A stretch of 9,777 nucleotides of DNA from Planctomycetota bacterium (lineage in GTDB: Bacteria > Planctomycetota > Phycisphaerae > Sedimentisphaerales > Anaerobacaceae): positions 1-9,777 of the forward strand of contig JADFHU010000150.1 in assembly GCA_022567055.1 (NCBI GenBank). Reading direction: 5' to 3'. Shown one piece after another: positions 1 to 7,070 of the stretch. The position numbers were made by a program, and so were the translations under genes. The notes under the pieces are model-generated. The model searched no databases and had not been told where the DNA came from. It worked only from the letters and a program-made list of their open reading frames with translations. Position 1 is the stretch's first letter; each line of letters starts with the position of its first letter.

Positions 1-148
1 GAATCCGAACGGCAAAGTCGATACACCGTTCCTGGAGATCAACCTCAGACTCCTTCGACATTCTGATGTTCCTTGTTCGATATTCTGCGGTTCAATCCAC
101 CCGTCCCGTCCCTTTTCAATTCCTTATTCCGTGAACGGTTATATTCCC
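1..148 (-). repeat. Dispersed repeat, copy A (overlaps the 3' end of the GT4 gene)
   Basis: This stretch aligns along its length with copy B at 4051-4172 in the same orientation. The best blocks are the shared CCTGGAGATCA (31-41), an exact 21-base match at 82-102 (starting ATTCTGCGG), and the segment up to TGAACGGTTA at 132-141. Positions 7-41 also match copy B with about 8 differences. Copy A has two TTCGAYATTCTG units (54-65, 76-87) where B has one, which explains its extra 22 bases. Bases 69-93 are an exact 25-base inverted match to copy C. The repeat may continue left of the window. Confidence 0.8.
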
Positions 149-1325
149 CTTTGCAGGCCGCGCAGAGGGCCATCTCAACCTGCCGCTGGGCCTCGGCGGG
201 TCCATAGCGTTCGAGCACAAAGGCGCGGGCGTTGGCGGTCAGTTCCCGGGCCAGCGACTCATCCGTGAACACTCTTTCGATGGCCGCGGCCAAGGCCACT
301 TTGTCGTCCAGACCGAAGAGCAGGCCGGTCTTGCCGTCCGTGACGAGGTCTACAATGCCACCCACGGGGGTCGCAATCACCGGACACTCTAAGAGCATGG
401 CCTCCCACACCGTGCGGGGAAATCCCTCCGTGTGGGTGGGCAGCACCAGCACATCCGCCCGCGAGACCAGCGCCCGGAGGTCCTGGCGCTGGCCCAACAG
501 ATAGCAGTGGTCCTGCAAGCCATATTCGCCAATCATGTTTGCCAGACGCTGGCGGTATCCCGGGGCCACACCCATCTTGACGTCACCACATAACCACATC
601 ACAAAATCATGCCCGCGTTGCTTGAGCAAATGCGCCGCTTCCAGGGCCGTGTATTGTCCCTTGGTGGGCACCAGTTGGGCGGGGACCACAATCCGCTTGG
701 AGCGGTCCATGTGTGGAGGCGGATCGTCAATCGGCAAGGCGCCTTGGGCCATGACGTGATCCATGTCCATGATGGTCGGGGCCACGTGGAGCCGATGCTC
801 GGGCACCCGCCATTGCAACAGCGCCTGGGCCGTCGCCGGGGAGACCGCCAGGATACAGTGACAGCGCTTGATCAGGTAGCGGGCCAGGAGAGGTACTTGG
901 GATCGTTGATACCAGCCCCGCGCGTAAAATGCGACACGGGAGCGTGAATACAGGCCCGAGGCATAGAGGAGAGCCAATGCCTTGTAGCTGGTCGTCAGCA
1001 GGATTTCAGGCTGCAGCGAATCGACCCTGTCTCTGAGGCGCCTTCCCAGGTGCCAGAGGGCAGGCAACTGGCGGACCAAGTTCAGGACCCTTTTCGTCCC
1101 CCGCCCATTGGCGCCAATATAGAGGACGCTGGCGCCCGGTTGGAGGACGGTGACATCCACATTCTGCGACAAAAGGGCCCGCGCGTACTCCTGGGATACG
1201 CCGTAGGCGTCCACCACATGGACGTCAAAGCGGGACGTCAGGGCCTTGAGCAAGGTCACCGTGGAACGCTGTGCCCCACCGTAGTGGGTAATAAAGTCGA
1301 AATAGACCAGGCGCCGTTTCGTCAT
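45..1325 (-). CDS. GT4-family (GT-B fold) glycosyltransferase
   Basis: A 426-residue glycosyltransferase of the GT4 family (glycosyl transferases group 1). It probably adds a nucleotide-activated sugar to a lipid-linked glycan at the cytoplasmic face of the inner membrane; donor and acceptor cannot be read from sequence. The N-terminal half has the acceptor-side GGAQR loop (residues 16-20). The C-terminal nucleotide-sugar half has VPTKG (219-223, with the conserved Lys222), the E-x7-E motif (Glu300 in HTEGFP and Glu308 in WEAM) and TPVGG (319-323). The arginine that usually precedes the conserved lysine (vgRL..KG) is replaced here by Gln217. ATG start; its first four bases overlap the stop of the upstream ATP-grasp gene (ATGA), implying translational coupling. 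The GT4 domain should end near residue 391. Residues from about 396 to 426 are encoded by a dispersed repeat whose second copy lies untranslated after the ligase gene, so this tail is probably acquired and not functional. Family call is firm; specificity is unknown. Confidence 0.93.
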   Translation of the reverse strand: MTKRRLVYFDFITHYGGAQRSTVTLLKALTSRFDVHVVDAYGVSQEYARALLSQNVDVTVLQPGASVLYIGANGRGTKRVLNLVRQLPALWHLGRRLRDRVDSLQPEILLTTSYKALALLYASGLYSRSRVAFYARGWYQRSQVPLLARYLIKRCHCILAVSPATAQALLQWRVPEHRLHVAPTIMDMDHVMAQGALPIDDPPPHMDRSKRIVVPAQLVPTKGQYTALEAAHLLKQRGHDFVMWLCGDVKMGVAPGYRQRLANMIGEYGLQDHCYLLGQRQDLRALVSRADVLVLPTHTEGFPRTVWEAMLLECPVIATPVGGIVDLVTDGKTGLLFGLDDKVALAAAIERVFTDESLARELTANARAFVLERYGPAEAQRQVEMALCAACKGEYNRSRNKELKRDGTGGLNRRISNKEHQNVEGV

Positions 1326-2521
1326 GATTCAGTAGGGCCCGATGGCTCTGGTGGACTCAGGTTCTCGGTGCTCACGCCCAACTGTTCGAGCAGGGCCTCG
1401 ACCCGCAGGTTGCAGAGTTTGTTGCGGCAAAAGTTTCCTGGTTCGAATCGCCATGCCCCTGGATCAGGTTCGTACACGAAACGGCCGGGTTCACCGTCCA
1501 CCATCGGTATACCCTCGTCTACGTGCAGGGCGAAGGTCGTTTGCAGTTCGTTGACCAGGTAGTCTCCTTCGGCCGTCACGAATATGTCCAGGGCCATGCT
1601 GCGAAAATCTCCTCTGTCCGTCGTCTCTCTCACCCAGTCTAGCAGCCGGTCCGGCGGACGCTGGTATTGGAAGCGCTGCGACCCGCTGTGAAACTGGCCG
1701 CGTCGCAGTTTCTGATATCCCATGTAGGACTCCCCCACGCGAATCATGCGCCACTCGCGCACGTTGGGGAGGAATTCCTGGAAGAGGACCGATCCCCACT
1801 GCCGGTCTCTGGGGTCCCCCCCGGACTTGACGATCCCCTTGCGAAAACAGCGATTCACCAGTCGGTTGAGTTTGCCGCGTTCGGTCAGGATCCGCACGCC
1901 CATGGCACCGGAGCCGAAGTCCGTCTTGAAGACGATCGGTAAGGGCGTGGCATCCGCAAAGGCCAAGGCCTCCTGTCGATCGTAAAACACCCAGGTGCGG
2001 GGATGGGGCACGTCGTGCGCCTGGAGCCAGTAGTGCATGCGGCGCTTGCTCTCATAAAACCAGATGGCGTCATAGCCGGGAAAGATGGTCTTGTTCAGGT
2101 CATACGCGATGATCTTCAGACGCTCGTCAAACATCTGCTTCCAGACCGTTATCTGTCCGGAGGGACGCACGAGAAAGGCGTCACAACCGGACTCCCGAAC
2201 CTGTTTCAACCAGTCGGGCCCGGAGATGTCTATGACCTTATAGGGCACCCCCAACTCACGACACGCGCCGATATAGAAACTGTGGATGCGGGTGAATTCC
2301 TTGAAGATGCCCAGCGTGACGTCCACCTTGCCGGGGTAGGTCGAGACCTCTTCCACATCGGCATAGGGATCTTCCGACAGCCACCTTTGGGGATCGTAGG
2401 ACTCCAGGGGCAACAGGCGACGCCCCAGATACTTGAGGCGTTTGGGAATCAGGCGCTTGGCCGATTGGGCCCGGGCCAGTTGCCACAGGATGCCGCTCTG
2501 CTTGATCGAGGACTTTTCCAT
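1322..2521 (-). CDS. RimK-like ATP-grasp domain protein in a glycan locus
   Basis: A 399-residue soluble protein with the ATP-grasp fold, which couples ATP hydrolysis through an acyl-phosphate to formation of a carboxylate-amine (amide or peptide) bond. Visible motifs: PIVFKTDFGSGAMGV (195-209), with nucleotide-binding Lys199 and the flexible glycine-rich loop; VLFQEFLPNVREWRMIRVG (245-263), matching the RimK-type hinge and Arg258; and the metal-binding strand LDIFV (311-315) leading to NELQ (324-327). The last motif is E-x-N in most ATP-grasp enzymes, here E-L-Q. The conserved-looking end (VDGEPGRF, FEPGNFCRNKLCNLRVE, 342-375) resembles a group of uncharacterised ATP-grasp proteins I recall from polysaccharide clusters. 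ATG start, with a weak GGA about 9 bases upstream. It begins 1 base after the flippase stop and overlaps the GT4 gene by 4 bases, so it belongs to this operon. Plausible role, by inference: attaching an amino acid or other amine to a uronic-acid sugar or glycan precursor. The substrate is not known. Confidence 0.85.
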   Translation of the reverse strand: MEKSSIKQSGILWQLARAQSAKRLIPKRLKYLGRRLLPLESYDPQRWLSEDPYADVEEVSTYPGKVDVTLGIFKEFTRIHSFYIGACRELGVPYKVIDISGPDWLKQVRESGCDAFLVRPSGQITVWKQMFDERLKIIAYDLNKTIFPGYDAIWFYESKRRMHYWLQAHDVPHPRTWVFYDRQEALAFADATPLPIVFKTDFGSGAMGVRILTERGKLNRLVNRCFRKGIVKSGGDPRDRQWGSVLFQEFLPNVREWRMIRVGESYMGYQKLRRGQFHSGSQRFQYQRPPDRLLDWVRETTDRGDFRSMALDIFVTAEGDYLVNELQTTFALHVDEGIPMVDGEPGRFVYEPDPGAWRFEPGNFCRNKLCNLRVEALLEQLGVSTENLSPPEPSGPTES

Positions 2522-2522
2522 T

Positions 2523-3806
2523 TTACGTGTTCCGCTTTAACAGGGATCGGCAGTCTGTGGTCGTCAGCCATAGGCAGTGGGCGAAATTCACGCCGAATTT
2601 TCGCATCACCACGCCCATGAGCAGCAGCAACAATGCAAGGTTTCCCAGGGTAGAGGCCGCGGCGGCCCCGCGAATGCCAAAGTGGGGGACAAATAGATAA
2701 CTCAACGCCGCACTGACCCCAGCCGCGAAGATGAGCACGCCCGTTGATATCTCGGGGTGGCCACGACTGCCCAGGAACTGGATGATGACCTTGCTCAATA
2801 GATAGAGAACCGTCCCAGGTAAGAGGATCATCATGGGAACCACGGCGGGCAGAAACTCCGGACCGTAGAGGATTAAAATGGCCCCTTTGGCAAAGAGAAG
2901 AATCACCCCAATCACGCCCAGACTGAAAGTCGTGACAAAGCGCATCACTTTCTCGAAGTGTGGGGTGAGCTGGTCCTCGGCCAGGGAGGCCCATTGGCTA
3001 AAGAGCAAGGGCAACACCGCCTGGCTGGCCGTCACCACCAGCATGGCAACCTGCATGCCGCGACTGAAGTAACCCACGCGGTCGAAATCACGAATCAGAT
3101 GTTTGATGATCAACACACTCACCGTGCCATTGAGCAACACCATGATGTCTACCAGGCCCAGCCGGATCCCCATGCGGCCCAAGGTCTTGATCACCGCCAT
3201 GCTGGGCCGAATGCGAAAGTTGACCTCAGGTCCTACCCAGAACCAACCCACGCCCATGCGAATCATCTGCATGACCATAAAGCACACCAGCGCCGTCCCC
3301 ACCGTCAACTTATCCAGCGCCGCCAAGAGCAGGACCAAGCCGATAGAACCGAGGGCCGATAGAAAGGTCATGCTGCTGAGGCGTTTGGCCTGAACCGCAC
3401 GCAAGAGGCTGTTTCGGGTGATGCCGCCGTGAATCATGAACAGGACATAGAGTCCGAGTGCCAGGCACGCATACCAGGGCACTACCCCAAAGTAGCCTTC
3501 ACCGTGCCAGACCAGCATGCCGATGGCCAGACCACCGACGACGCCCAACAGCGACCCCGCCCAAATACAATTCGTCTGGTAGGAGTGGGCCTGTTTCGGG
3601 TCGTGTTGGCTGTGATAGAGGAAGGCGATAGGCAGACCCAGCGCACAGACCTGCGCGGCCAGCATCAGGACCGAGGTGACCAGAGAGTACTGGCCTATCA
3701 AGGCCGGACCGAGCCAACGAGACAAGAGGACGGTCTGCGCCATGCGGATGACAAAACAGGCCAAGGCCACGCCATTGATCAGGATTGCTTTTTTTAGGAA
3801 GGCCAT
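2523..3806 (-). CDS. Wzx-like polysaccharide/lipid-linked oligosaccharide flippase
   Basis: A 427-residue, strongly hydrophobic membrane protein with about 12 predicted membrane helices by eye, the usual size for MATE-like polysaccharide transporters (PST/Wzx superfamily). These move undecaprenyl-diphosphate-linked oligosaccharides from the cytoplasmic to the periplasmic face of the inner membrane. Supporting features are the N-terminal helix with the family pattern MRAQ-like RMAQTVLLSRWLGPALIGQY (21-40), the LGLPIAFLYH segment near residue 60, and a C-terminal bundle with FGIRGAAAASTLGNL, typical of this superfamily (GixGaaiatxi). ATG start, with GGA 8 bases upstream. The stop is 1 base from the ATP-grasp start. 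It is first in a tight three-gene block and is preceded by 376 bases that contain two copies of a dispersed repeat, so transcription may restart there, although no clear promoter was found. Substrate is inferred from neighbours. A different MATE/MOP exporter is the main alternative. Confidence 0.88.
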   Translation of the reverse strand: MAFLKKAILINGVALACFVIRMAQTVLLSRWLGPALIGQYSLVTSVLMLAAQVCALGLPIAFLYHSQHDPKQAHSYQTNCIWAGSLLGVVGGLAIGMLVWHGEGYFGVVPWYACLALGLYVLFMIHGGITRNSLLRAVQAKRLSSMTFLSALGSIGLVLLLAALDKLTVGTALVCFMVMQMIRMGVGWFWVGPEVNFRIRPSMAVIKTLGRMGIRLGLVDIMVLLNGTVSVLIIKHLIRDFDRVGYFSRGMQVAMLVVTASQAVLPLLFSQWASLAEDQLTPHFEKVMRFVTTFSLGVIGVILLFAKGAILILYGPEFLPAVVPMMILLPGTVLYLLSKVIIQFLGSRGHPEISTGVLIFAAGVSAALSYLFVPHFGIRGAAAASTLGNLALLLLLMGVVMRKFGVNFAHCLWLTTTDCRSLLKRNT

Positions 3807-3860
3807 AAGGGTAATCCGGTAGGGTGTGCCATGTACACCAATTCGTCAGGACATGATCTG

Positions 3861-3923
3861 TAACCGTTCAATCTTCATCTCGACCAAAAAACGAACCGCA
3901 GAATATCGAACAAGGAATGTCGA
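3861..3923 (+). repeat. Dispersed repeat, copy C (inverted relative to A and B)
   Basis: Bases 3893-3917 are the exact reverse complement of 69-93 in copy A. TAACCGTTCA at 3861-3870 is the reverse complement of 132-141 at the other end of copy A's conserved block, with 22 bases between the two blocks here and 38 in A. Copy C lies in the leader of the flippase gene, 54 bases upstream of its ATG at the nearer edge. Immediately beyond it, ATGATGAAG (3924-3932) and CTTCATCAT (3953-3961) can form a 9-base-pair stem. Confidence 0.75.
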
Positions 3924-4050
3924 ATGATGAAGTCACCGTGTTTCAAGATCTTCTTCATCATAGAATTGCTTCAGATGCTTTGTGTTACCTTAGTACTACT
4001 CCGCAAATGTGATTTCCCGACCGAGTGCTGGACAATGCCTCAGTCTGTCT

Positions 4051-4172
4051 GAATATCAGAACAGCGATGTCAATAGAGCGCCCCTGGAGATCACGTTTAG
4101 ACGCCTTCGTCATTCTGCGGTTCAATCCACCCTCGCCATTCCCTCTCACCTCCCTATTCCGGGCACGATTAC
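4051..4172 (-). repeat. Dispersed repeat, copy B (just after the ligase-like gene)
   Basis: A same-orientation partner of copy A about 4 kb away. It starts about 10 bases after the stop of the ligase-like gene. Shared blocks are a diverged GAAC...CAATAGAGCG segment (4059-4082 against 7-30), CCTGGAGATCA (4083-4093), the 21-base exact match at 4112-4132, and CCTATTCCGGGCACGATTA against A's CTTATTCCGTGAACGGTTA. It has a single TTCGTCATTCTG unit where A has two. Confidence 0.8.
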
Positions 4173-4182
4173 GACACTGTCA

Positions 4183-5565
4183 TCAAAGCACAACGGGTTC
4201 GTACATGACCCCTCTCTTATCCCATGTCCCTTCCTCGAGTTCCTCTTCCAGGAACTGGGATTCCTCTTGCAGCCACTGAGATTCCTCTTTCGCTATGGCC
4301 GTCGTGCGATCGATGAGCACGACCAGATAGAAGAGCAGAGCACGGGGGTATTGCGAACTCAAGGCATCGGCGCTGAGGGCGTAGACGCACCAGGCCACCA
4401 GGGCCCAGAGGCAGCCGGCCTTGACGCTTTGGACCAAGGGATCCTCGACCTCCTCACGCTGAATCAGCTTACGCACAAACCCCAGGACGAGAGCCACCGC
4501 CCAGATGACACCTCCAATCCCATAGACGGTGAGGGTGGCGATGTAGGCACTATGCGTTTCCGAGCCGTTGCGCACGATGCCCGCGCGATGTCCCTGCCCC
4601 AGGAGATAGATCTTAGGCGTCGCCGTCTCGAAATAGGATTGCCAGGTGTCGAAACGGCCCGTCACGTTCTTGCCCCAGGCGCCCGCACCCCGGTCATAGA
4701 CCGTTGCCACCCGCTGCTGAACGGCCTGCCGCATGCCCACGAACAGGGTCCCCACGACGACACCGGCCAGCAAGATCATCCAGGCGATCCTCTTATTGCG
4801 GCCGATTAGCGCCATCAGGGTGAGCATGCCCGTCAGTGTCAACAGCCCGGATCTCGATTGCGTCATCAGGATGCCGACCAACAGAACCCCACAGAAGGAA
4901 TAGAGCAACAGCTTGGACCCGTAGGACTGCTGGAGCTTGATGGCCGTCACCACCATCGCCAGGGAGCAGACCAGCACACAGGCCGCATTGTTGGCGTTGA
5001 GGAAGGCGCCGGTCGCACGGCGGGTAATGGTCTCGATCTCCAAGAGCAGCGGATTGGACCAGGCCTGCATGCGCTGGGGGAAGAGGCCGTGCAGGGTGAC
5101 GATCAGCGCGCCCGCAACGGCGGCAAAGGCGAATAGGGTAAACTGGCGGCGCACATCCCTAAGATCATCGATACTGTGTAGGATGGCATAGAACAGGCCC
5201 CAATAGACGCAAAGCTTGAGAATGTCTTTGAGGTAGTGGACCCGCTCAAAGCCCGGCGCGTCCAAGGCGCCGGACAGAATGGAAATGGACCCTACCCCCA
5301 GAAAGGCGGTGATGGTCCAGAACGCATAACCGAAGCGAATGGGAATGCCGCCCAGGAGATTGCGACGAATCGCGACCAGGACAAAGAGCAGGATACAGAA
5401 CAGATCGTCTACGCCGATGTTTAGGGGCAAGAAGCCGTGCAGATACCACCAGTTGTGGGGGTAGGTGAACAGGACCATCCAAATGAGGAAAGACCCCCAC
5501 TTGGGTTTGACAAACACCACCCCCAAGGCCAGGAAGGTGCCCAATAGTATGAGGAGCGATATCAC
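4183..5565 (-). CDS. O-antigen ligase/polymerase family (WaaL/Wzy-like) membrane protein
   Basis: A polytopic inner-membrane protein of 460 residues from the chosen start. It belongs to the O-antigen ligase/polymerase family, which transfers polyprenyl-linked glycan to an acceptor (ligase, or a bacterial oligosaccharyltransferase) or polymerises repeat units in the periplasm. Visible signatures, numbered from this start: TGAFLNANNAA (185-195), the Wzy/WaaL motif TQSRSG (235-240), then a large periplasmic loop containing LLGQGHRAG (321-329) and THSAY (337-341), with a histidine where WaaL-like enzymes carry a functional one, followed by helices ending near residue 420. Start choice: GTG at 5565 overlaps the upstream TGA as GTGA, with AAGAGA about 7 bases before it; an upstream GTG at 5589 would add 8 residues. 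The last 40 residues are cytoplasmic-looking, acidic and contain a heptad repeat (see 4231-4287). Ligase and polymerase cannot be told apart from sequence alone. Confidence 0.88.
   Translation of the reverse strand: MISLLILLGTFLALGVVFVKPKWGSFLIWMVLFTYPHNWWYLHGFLPLNIGVDDLFCILLFVLVAIRRNLLGGIPIRFGYAFWTITAFLGVGSISILSGALDAPGFERVHYLKDILKLCVYWGLFYAILHSIDDLRDVRRQFTLFAFAAVAGALIVTLHGLFPQRMQAWSNPLLLEIETITRRATGAFLNANNAACVLVCSLAMVVTAIKLQQSYGSKLLLYSFCGVLLVGILMTQSRSGLLTLTGMLTLMALIGRNKRIAWMILLAGVVVGTLFVGMRQAVQQRVATVYDRGAGAWGKNVTGRFDTWQSYFETATPKIYLLGQGHRAGIVRNGSETHSAYIATLTVYGIGGVIWAVALVLGFVRKLIQREEVEDPLVQSVKAGCLWALVAWCVYALSADALSSQYPRALLFYLVVLIDRTTAIAKEESQWLQEESQFLEEELEEGTWDKRGVMYEPVVL
4231..4287 (-). repeat. 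21-base tandem duplication encoding an acidic heptad tail
   Basis: Near the 3' end of the ligase-like gene, two adjacent 21-base units (4287-4267 and 4266-4246) match at 17 of 21 positions and encode EESQWLQ and EESQFLE. A decayed third unit encodes EELEE. The result is a short, highly charged, probably helical stretch after the last membrane helix, before a non-repetitive end (KRGVMYEPVVL). It looks like a local duplication added to the C-terminus. No function is evident. Confidence 0.7.
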
Positions 5566-7070
5566 GTCGAGATCTCTTGAACCTGCCACAACAGGCCCCG
5601 CTTCTGCAGACGGTATCCTTCCAGGACAAAGCGGGGACAGTAACCCTCTGCGCGAGACACAACGTAGACGGGTCTGGCTGCCAGATGATGGGCGATGGAC
5701 TCGGCATCGAAGTGGGGGGCGCCGGGACTGGCCATCCTCTCACTGACCACGTGCACATCGGGACGCAGACCCCGATGTTGCTGGACAAAGAGTAAGGCAG
5801 GGACGGTGGTCATGTCCGCATAGATTAGGGCATTGGGCTCTACTTGCTCCAAGACCTCGGTGGCGAACCGTGCCGCCCCGTGCTCACCGGTTTTCCAGGG
5901 TTGTAGGAAATAGCGGTAGTCGTCCCGGTAGGGAAGGTCCGCCCGAGTGCCCAGGGAAACCTGTTGCGCTGCGGCCCAAGCCGGTGCTCCGCAATAGACA
6001 CCGATAGGCACCAGGGCCAAGGCCAAGATGACTGGACCCCCACGAGCGAAACGAGTGTGTTTTTGCACAACCTGCACGCCCATGCCGATCAACACGGCGA
6101 CCAGCACATAGAAGGGAATGAAGAAGGCATAGCGGTCCGGGACGGTATAGCGAGAGGCGAAGAGCAGATAGAGGGCTGCCAATCCCAACAAGATCGCGCG
6201 TACGGCCTTATCACGGGTTAGACGAATCAATCCCACGGCACCCACCCCGCAGAGGAGCAGATTGGGCGTGGGGAAATTCAACAACAGAAAGAGGATGTTC
6301 TCCTTCACGATCTTCATGGAGAGGGTGACATTGAGCACGTCGTCTTGCCAACGGTCTCCGAACAGGGCGGACGAGAGAGTGCCCCAGCCATCTCCGCTAG
6401 AGAGCCAGGCCTGGGCGACCAGCCAACCATAGGGTGCCGCCCCCAGGCCCCAAAGCAATGACAGCACGGCCAAGTCACGCGCGGCTATCGATCTCTTCCC
6501 GGCGAGCACCATCAGATAGACCCCGTAGCAGAGACCGGATATCACAGCCAGTAGATGGACGGACAAGGCCAAGCCATTGGTGAGGGCCAGTCCATAGAGA
6601 TAACAGCGCCGGCCCGTCCGGGTATAACACAGTAGCAGCAAGAGTTCCGCGGTGAAGAAGGCACACCACAGCGTGTAGGTCTCGGCCATACTGGCGTGCT
6701 GCCAAAAGGTGTGCGCCAGTCCCAGGGAGAGGACTGCCACCACGGCCGGCAAGGCGGATCCCAACCATAGCTTCATGAAGAGAAAGAGGTTCGCCAATGC
6801 CACGGCGCCGGCGATGGCTGCGATCATGTTCACGCGCCAGGGAAGTCCGCCCACCGGCAGCGCCCGCACCCAGAAGGCCAGGTCATAGAAGAGAGGGTGA
6901 GCAAGTGCCAGGCCAAACACGCCCTTCACATCGTGGTTCAAGACTCGATACTGGATCACGCCACTGTCTTGCCACAGGAGCCCCGGTGCGCAACTGAGGG
7001 AATAAACCGCCCCGGCGCAGACCAGGACCGTTGCATACTGTAGAGAGAGGTTGCGTGCGGTTGATGACAT
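5562..7070 (-). CDS. DUF2723 (TMEM260-like) membrane glycosyltransferase
   Basis: A 502-residue integral membrane protein with the DUF2723 signature. This GT-C-type family includes the eukaryotic O-mannosyltransferase TMEM260 and is thought to transfer sugar from a polyprenyl-phosphate donor on the periplasmic side. Seen from the chosen start: APGLLWQDSG (28-37), with the acidic residue (Asp35) expected in the first extracytoplasmic loop; AHPLFY (57-62), the counterpart of the family's HPPGYP; TFWQHASMAETYTL (121-134), the family's W..E.Y motif; and GLALSVH (166-172). A soluble periplasmic C-terminal region of roughly 130 residues follows the last helix. Start choice: ATG at 7070; a TTG at 7085 would add 5 residues, and neither has a good Shine-Dalgarno. 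The stop overlaps the ligase-like gene (GTGA), so the two are probably coupled and act on the same glycan or glycoprotein. Donor and acceptor are unknown. Confidence 0.85.
   Translation of the reverse strand: MSSTARNLSLQYATVLVCAGAVYSLSCAPGLLWQDSGVIQYRVLNHDVKGVFGLALAHPLFYDLAFWVRALPVGGLPWRVNMIAAIAGAVALANLFLFMKLWLGSALPAVVAVLSLGLAHTFWQHASMAETYTLWCAFFTAELLLLLCYTRTGRRCYLYGLALTNGLALSVHLLAVISGLCYGVYLMVLAGKRSIAARDLAVLSLLWGLGAAPYGWLVAQAWLSSGDGWGTLSSALFGDRWQDDVLNVTLSMKIVKENILFLLLNFPTPNLLLCGVGAVGLIRLTRDKAVRAILLGLAALYLLFASRYTVPDRYAFFIPFYVLVAVLIGMGVQVVQKHTRFARGGPVILALALVPIGVYCGAPAWAAAQQVSLGTRADLPYRDDYRYFLQPWKTGEHGAARFATEVLEQVEPNALIYADMTTVPALLFVQQHRGLRPDVHVVSERMASPGAPHFDAESIAHHLAARPVYVVSRAEGYCPRFVLEGYRLQKRGLLWQVQEIST

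Larger units (their letters stand above)
3807..4182. other. 376-base intergenic gap between ligase-like and flippase genes
   Basis: This gap holds repeat copies C and B in opposite orientations, with a more AT-rich middle (about 3930-4050) between them. That middle includes the palindrome AAGATCTT within a possible 9-base-pair stem (3924-3932 with 3953-3961). No convincing promoter, terminator with a T-tract, or small gene was found on either strand. Open frames entering the gap from the right on the plus strand are antisense shadows of the ligase-like gene. Confidence 0.6.

Noticed and set aside
3861..4172. Insertion sequence or MITE between copies C and B
   Set aside because: Copies C and B are inverted but unequal in extent. 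I could not identify target-site duplications or a transposase, so a mobile element cannot be claimed.
4009..4809. 266-codon plus-strand frame opposite the ligase-like gene
   Set aside because: It is antisense to a well-supported gene, with histidine/aspartate/glutamine-rich shadow composition and no domain.
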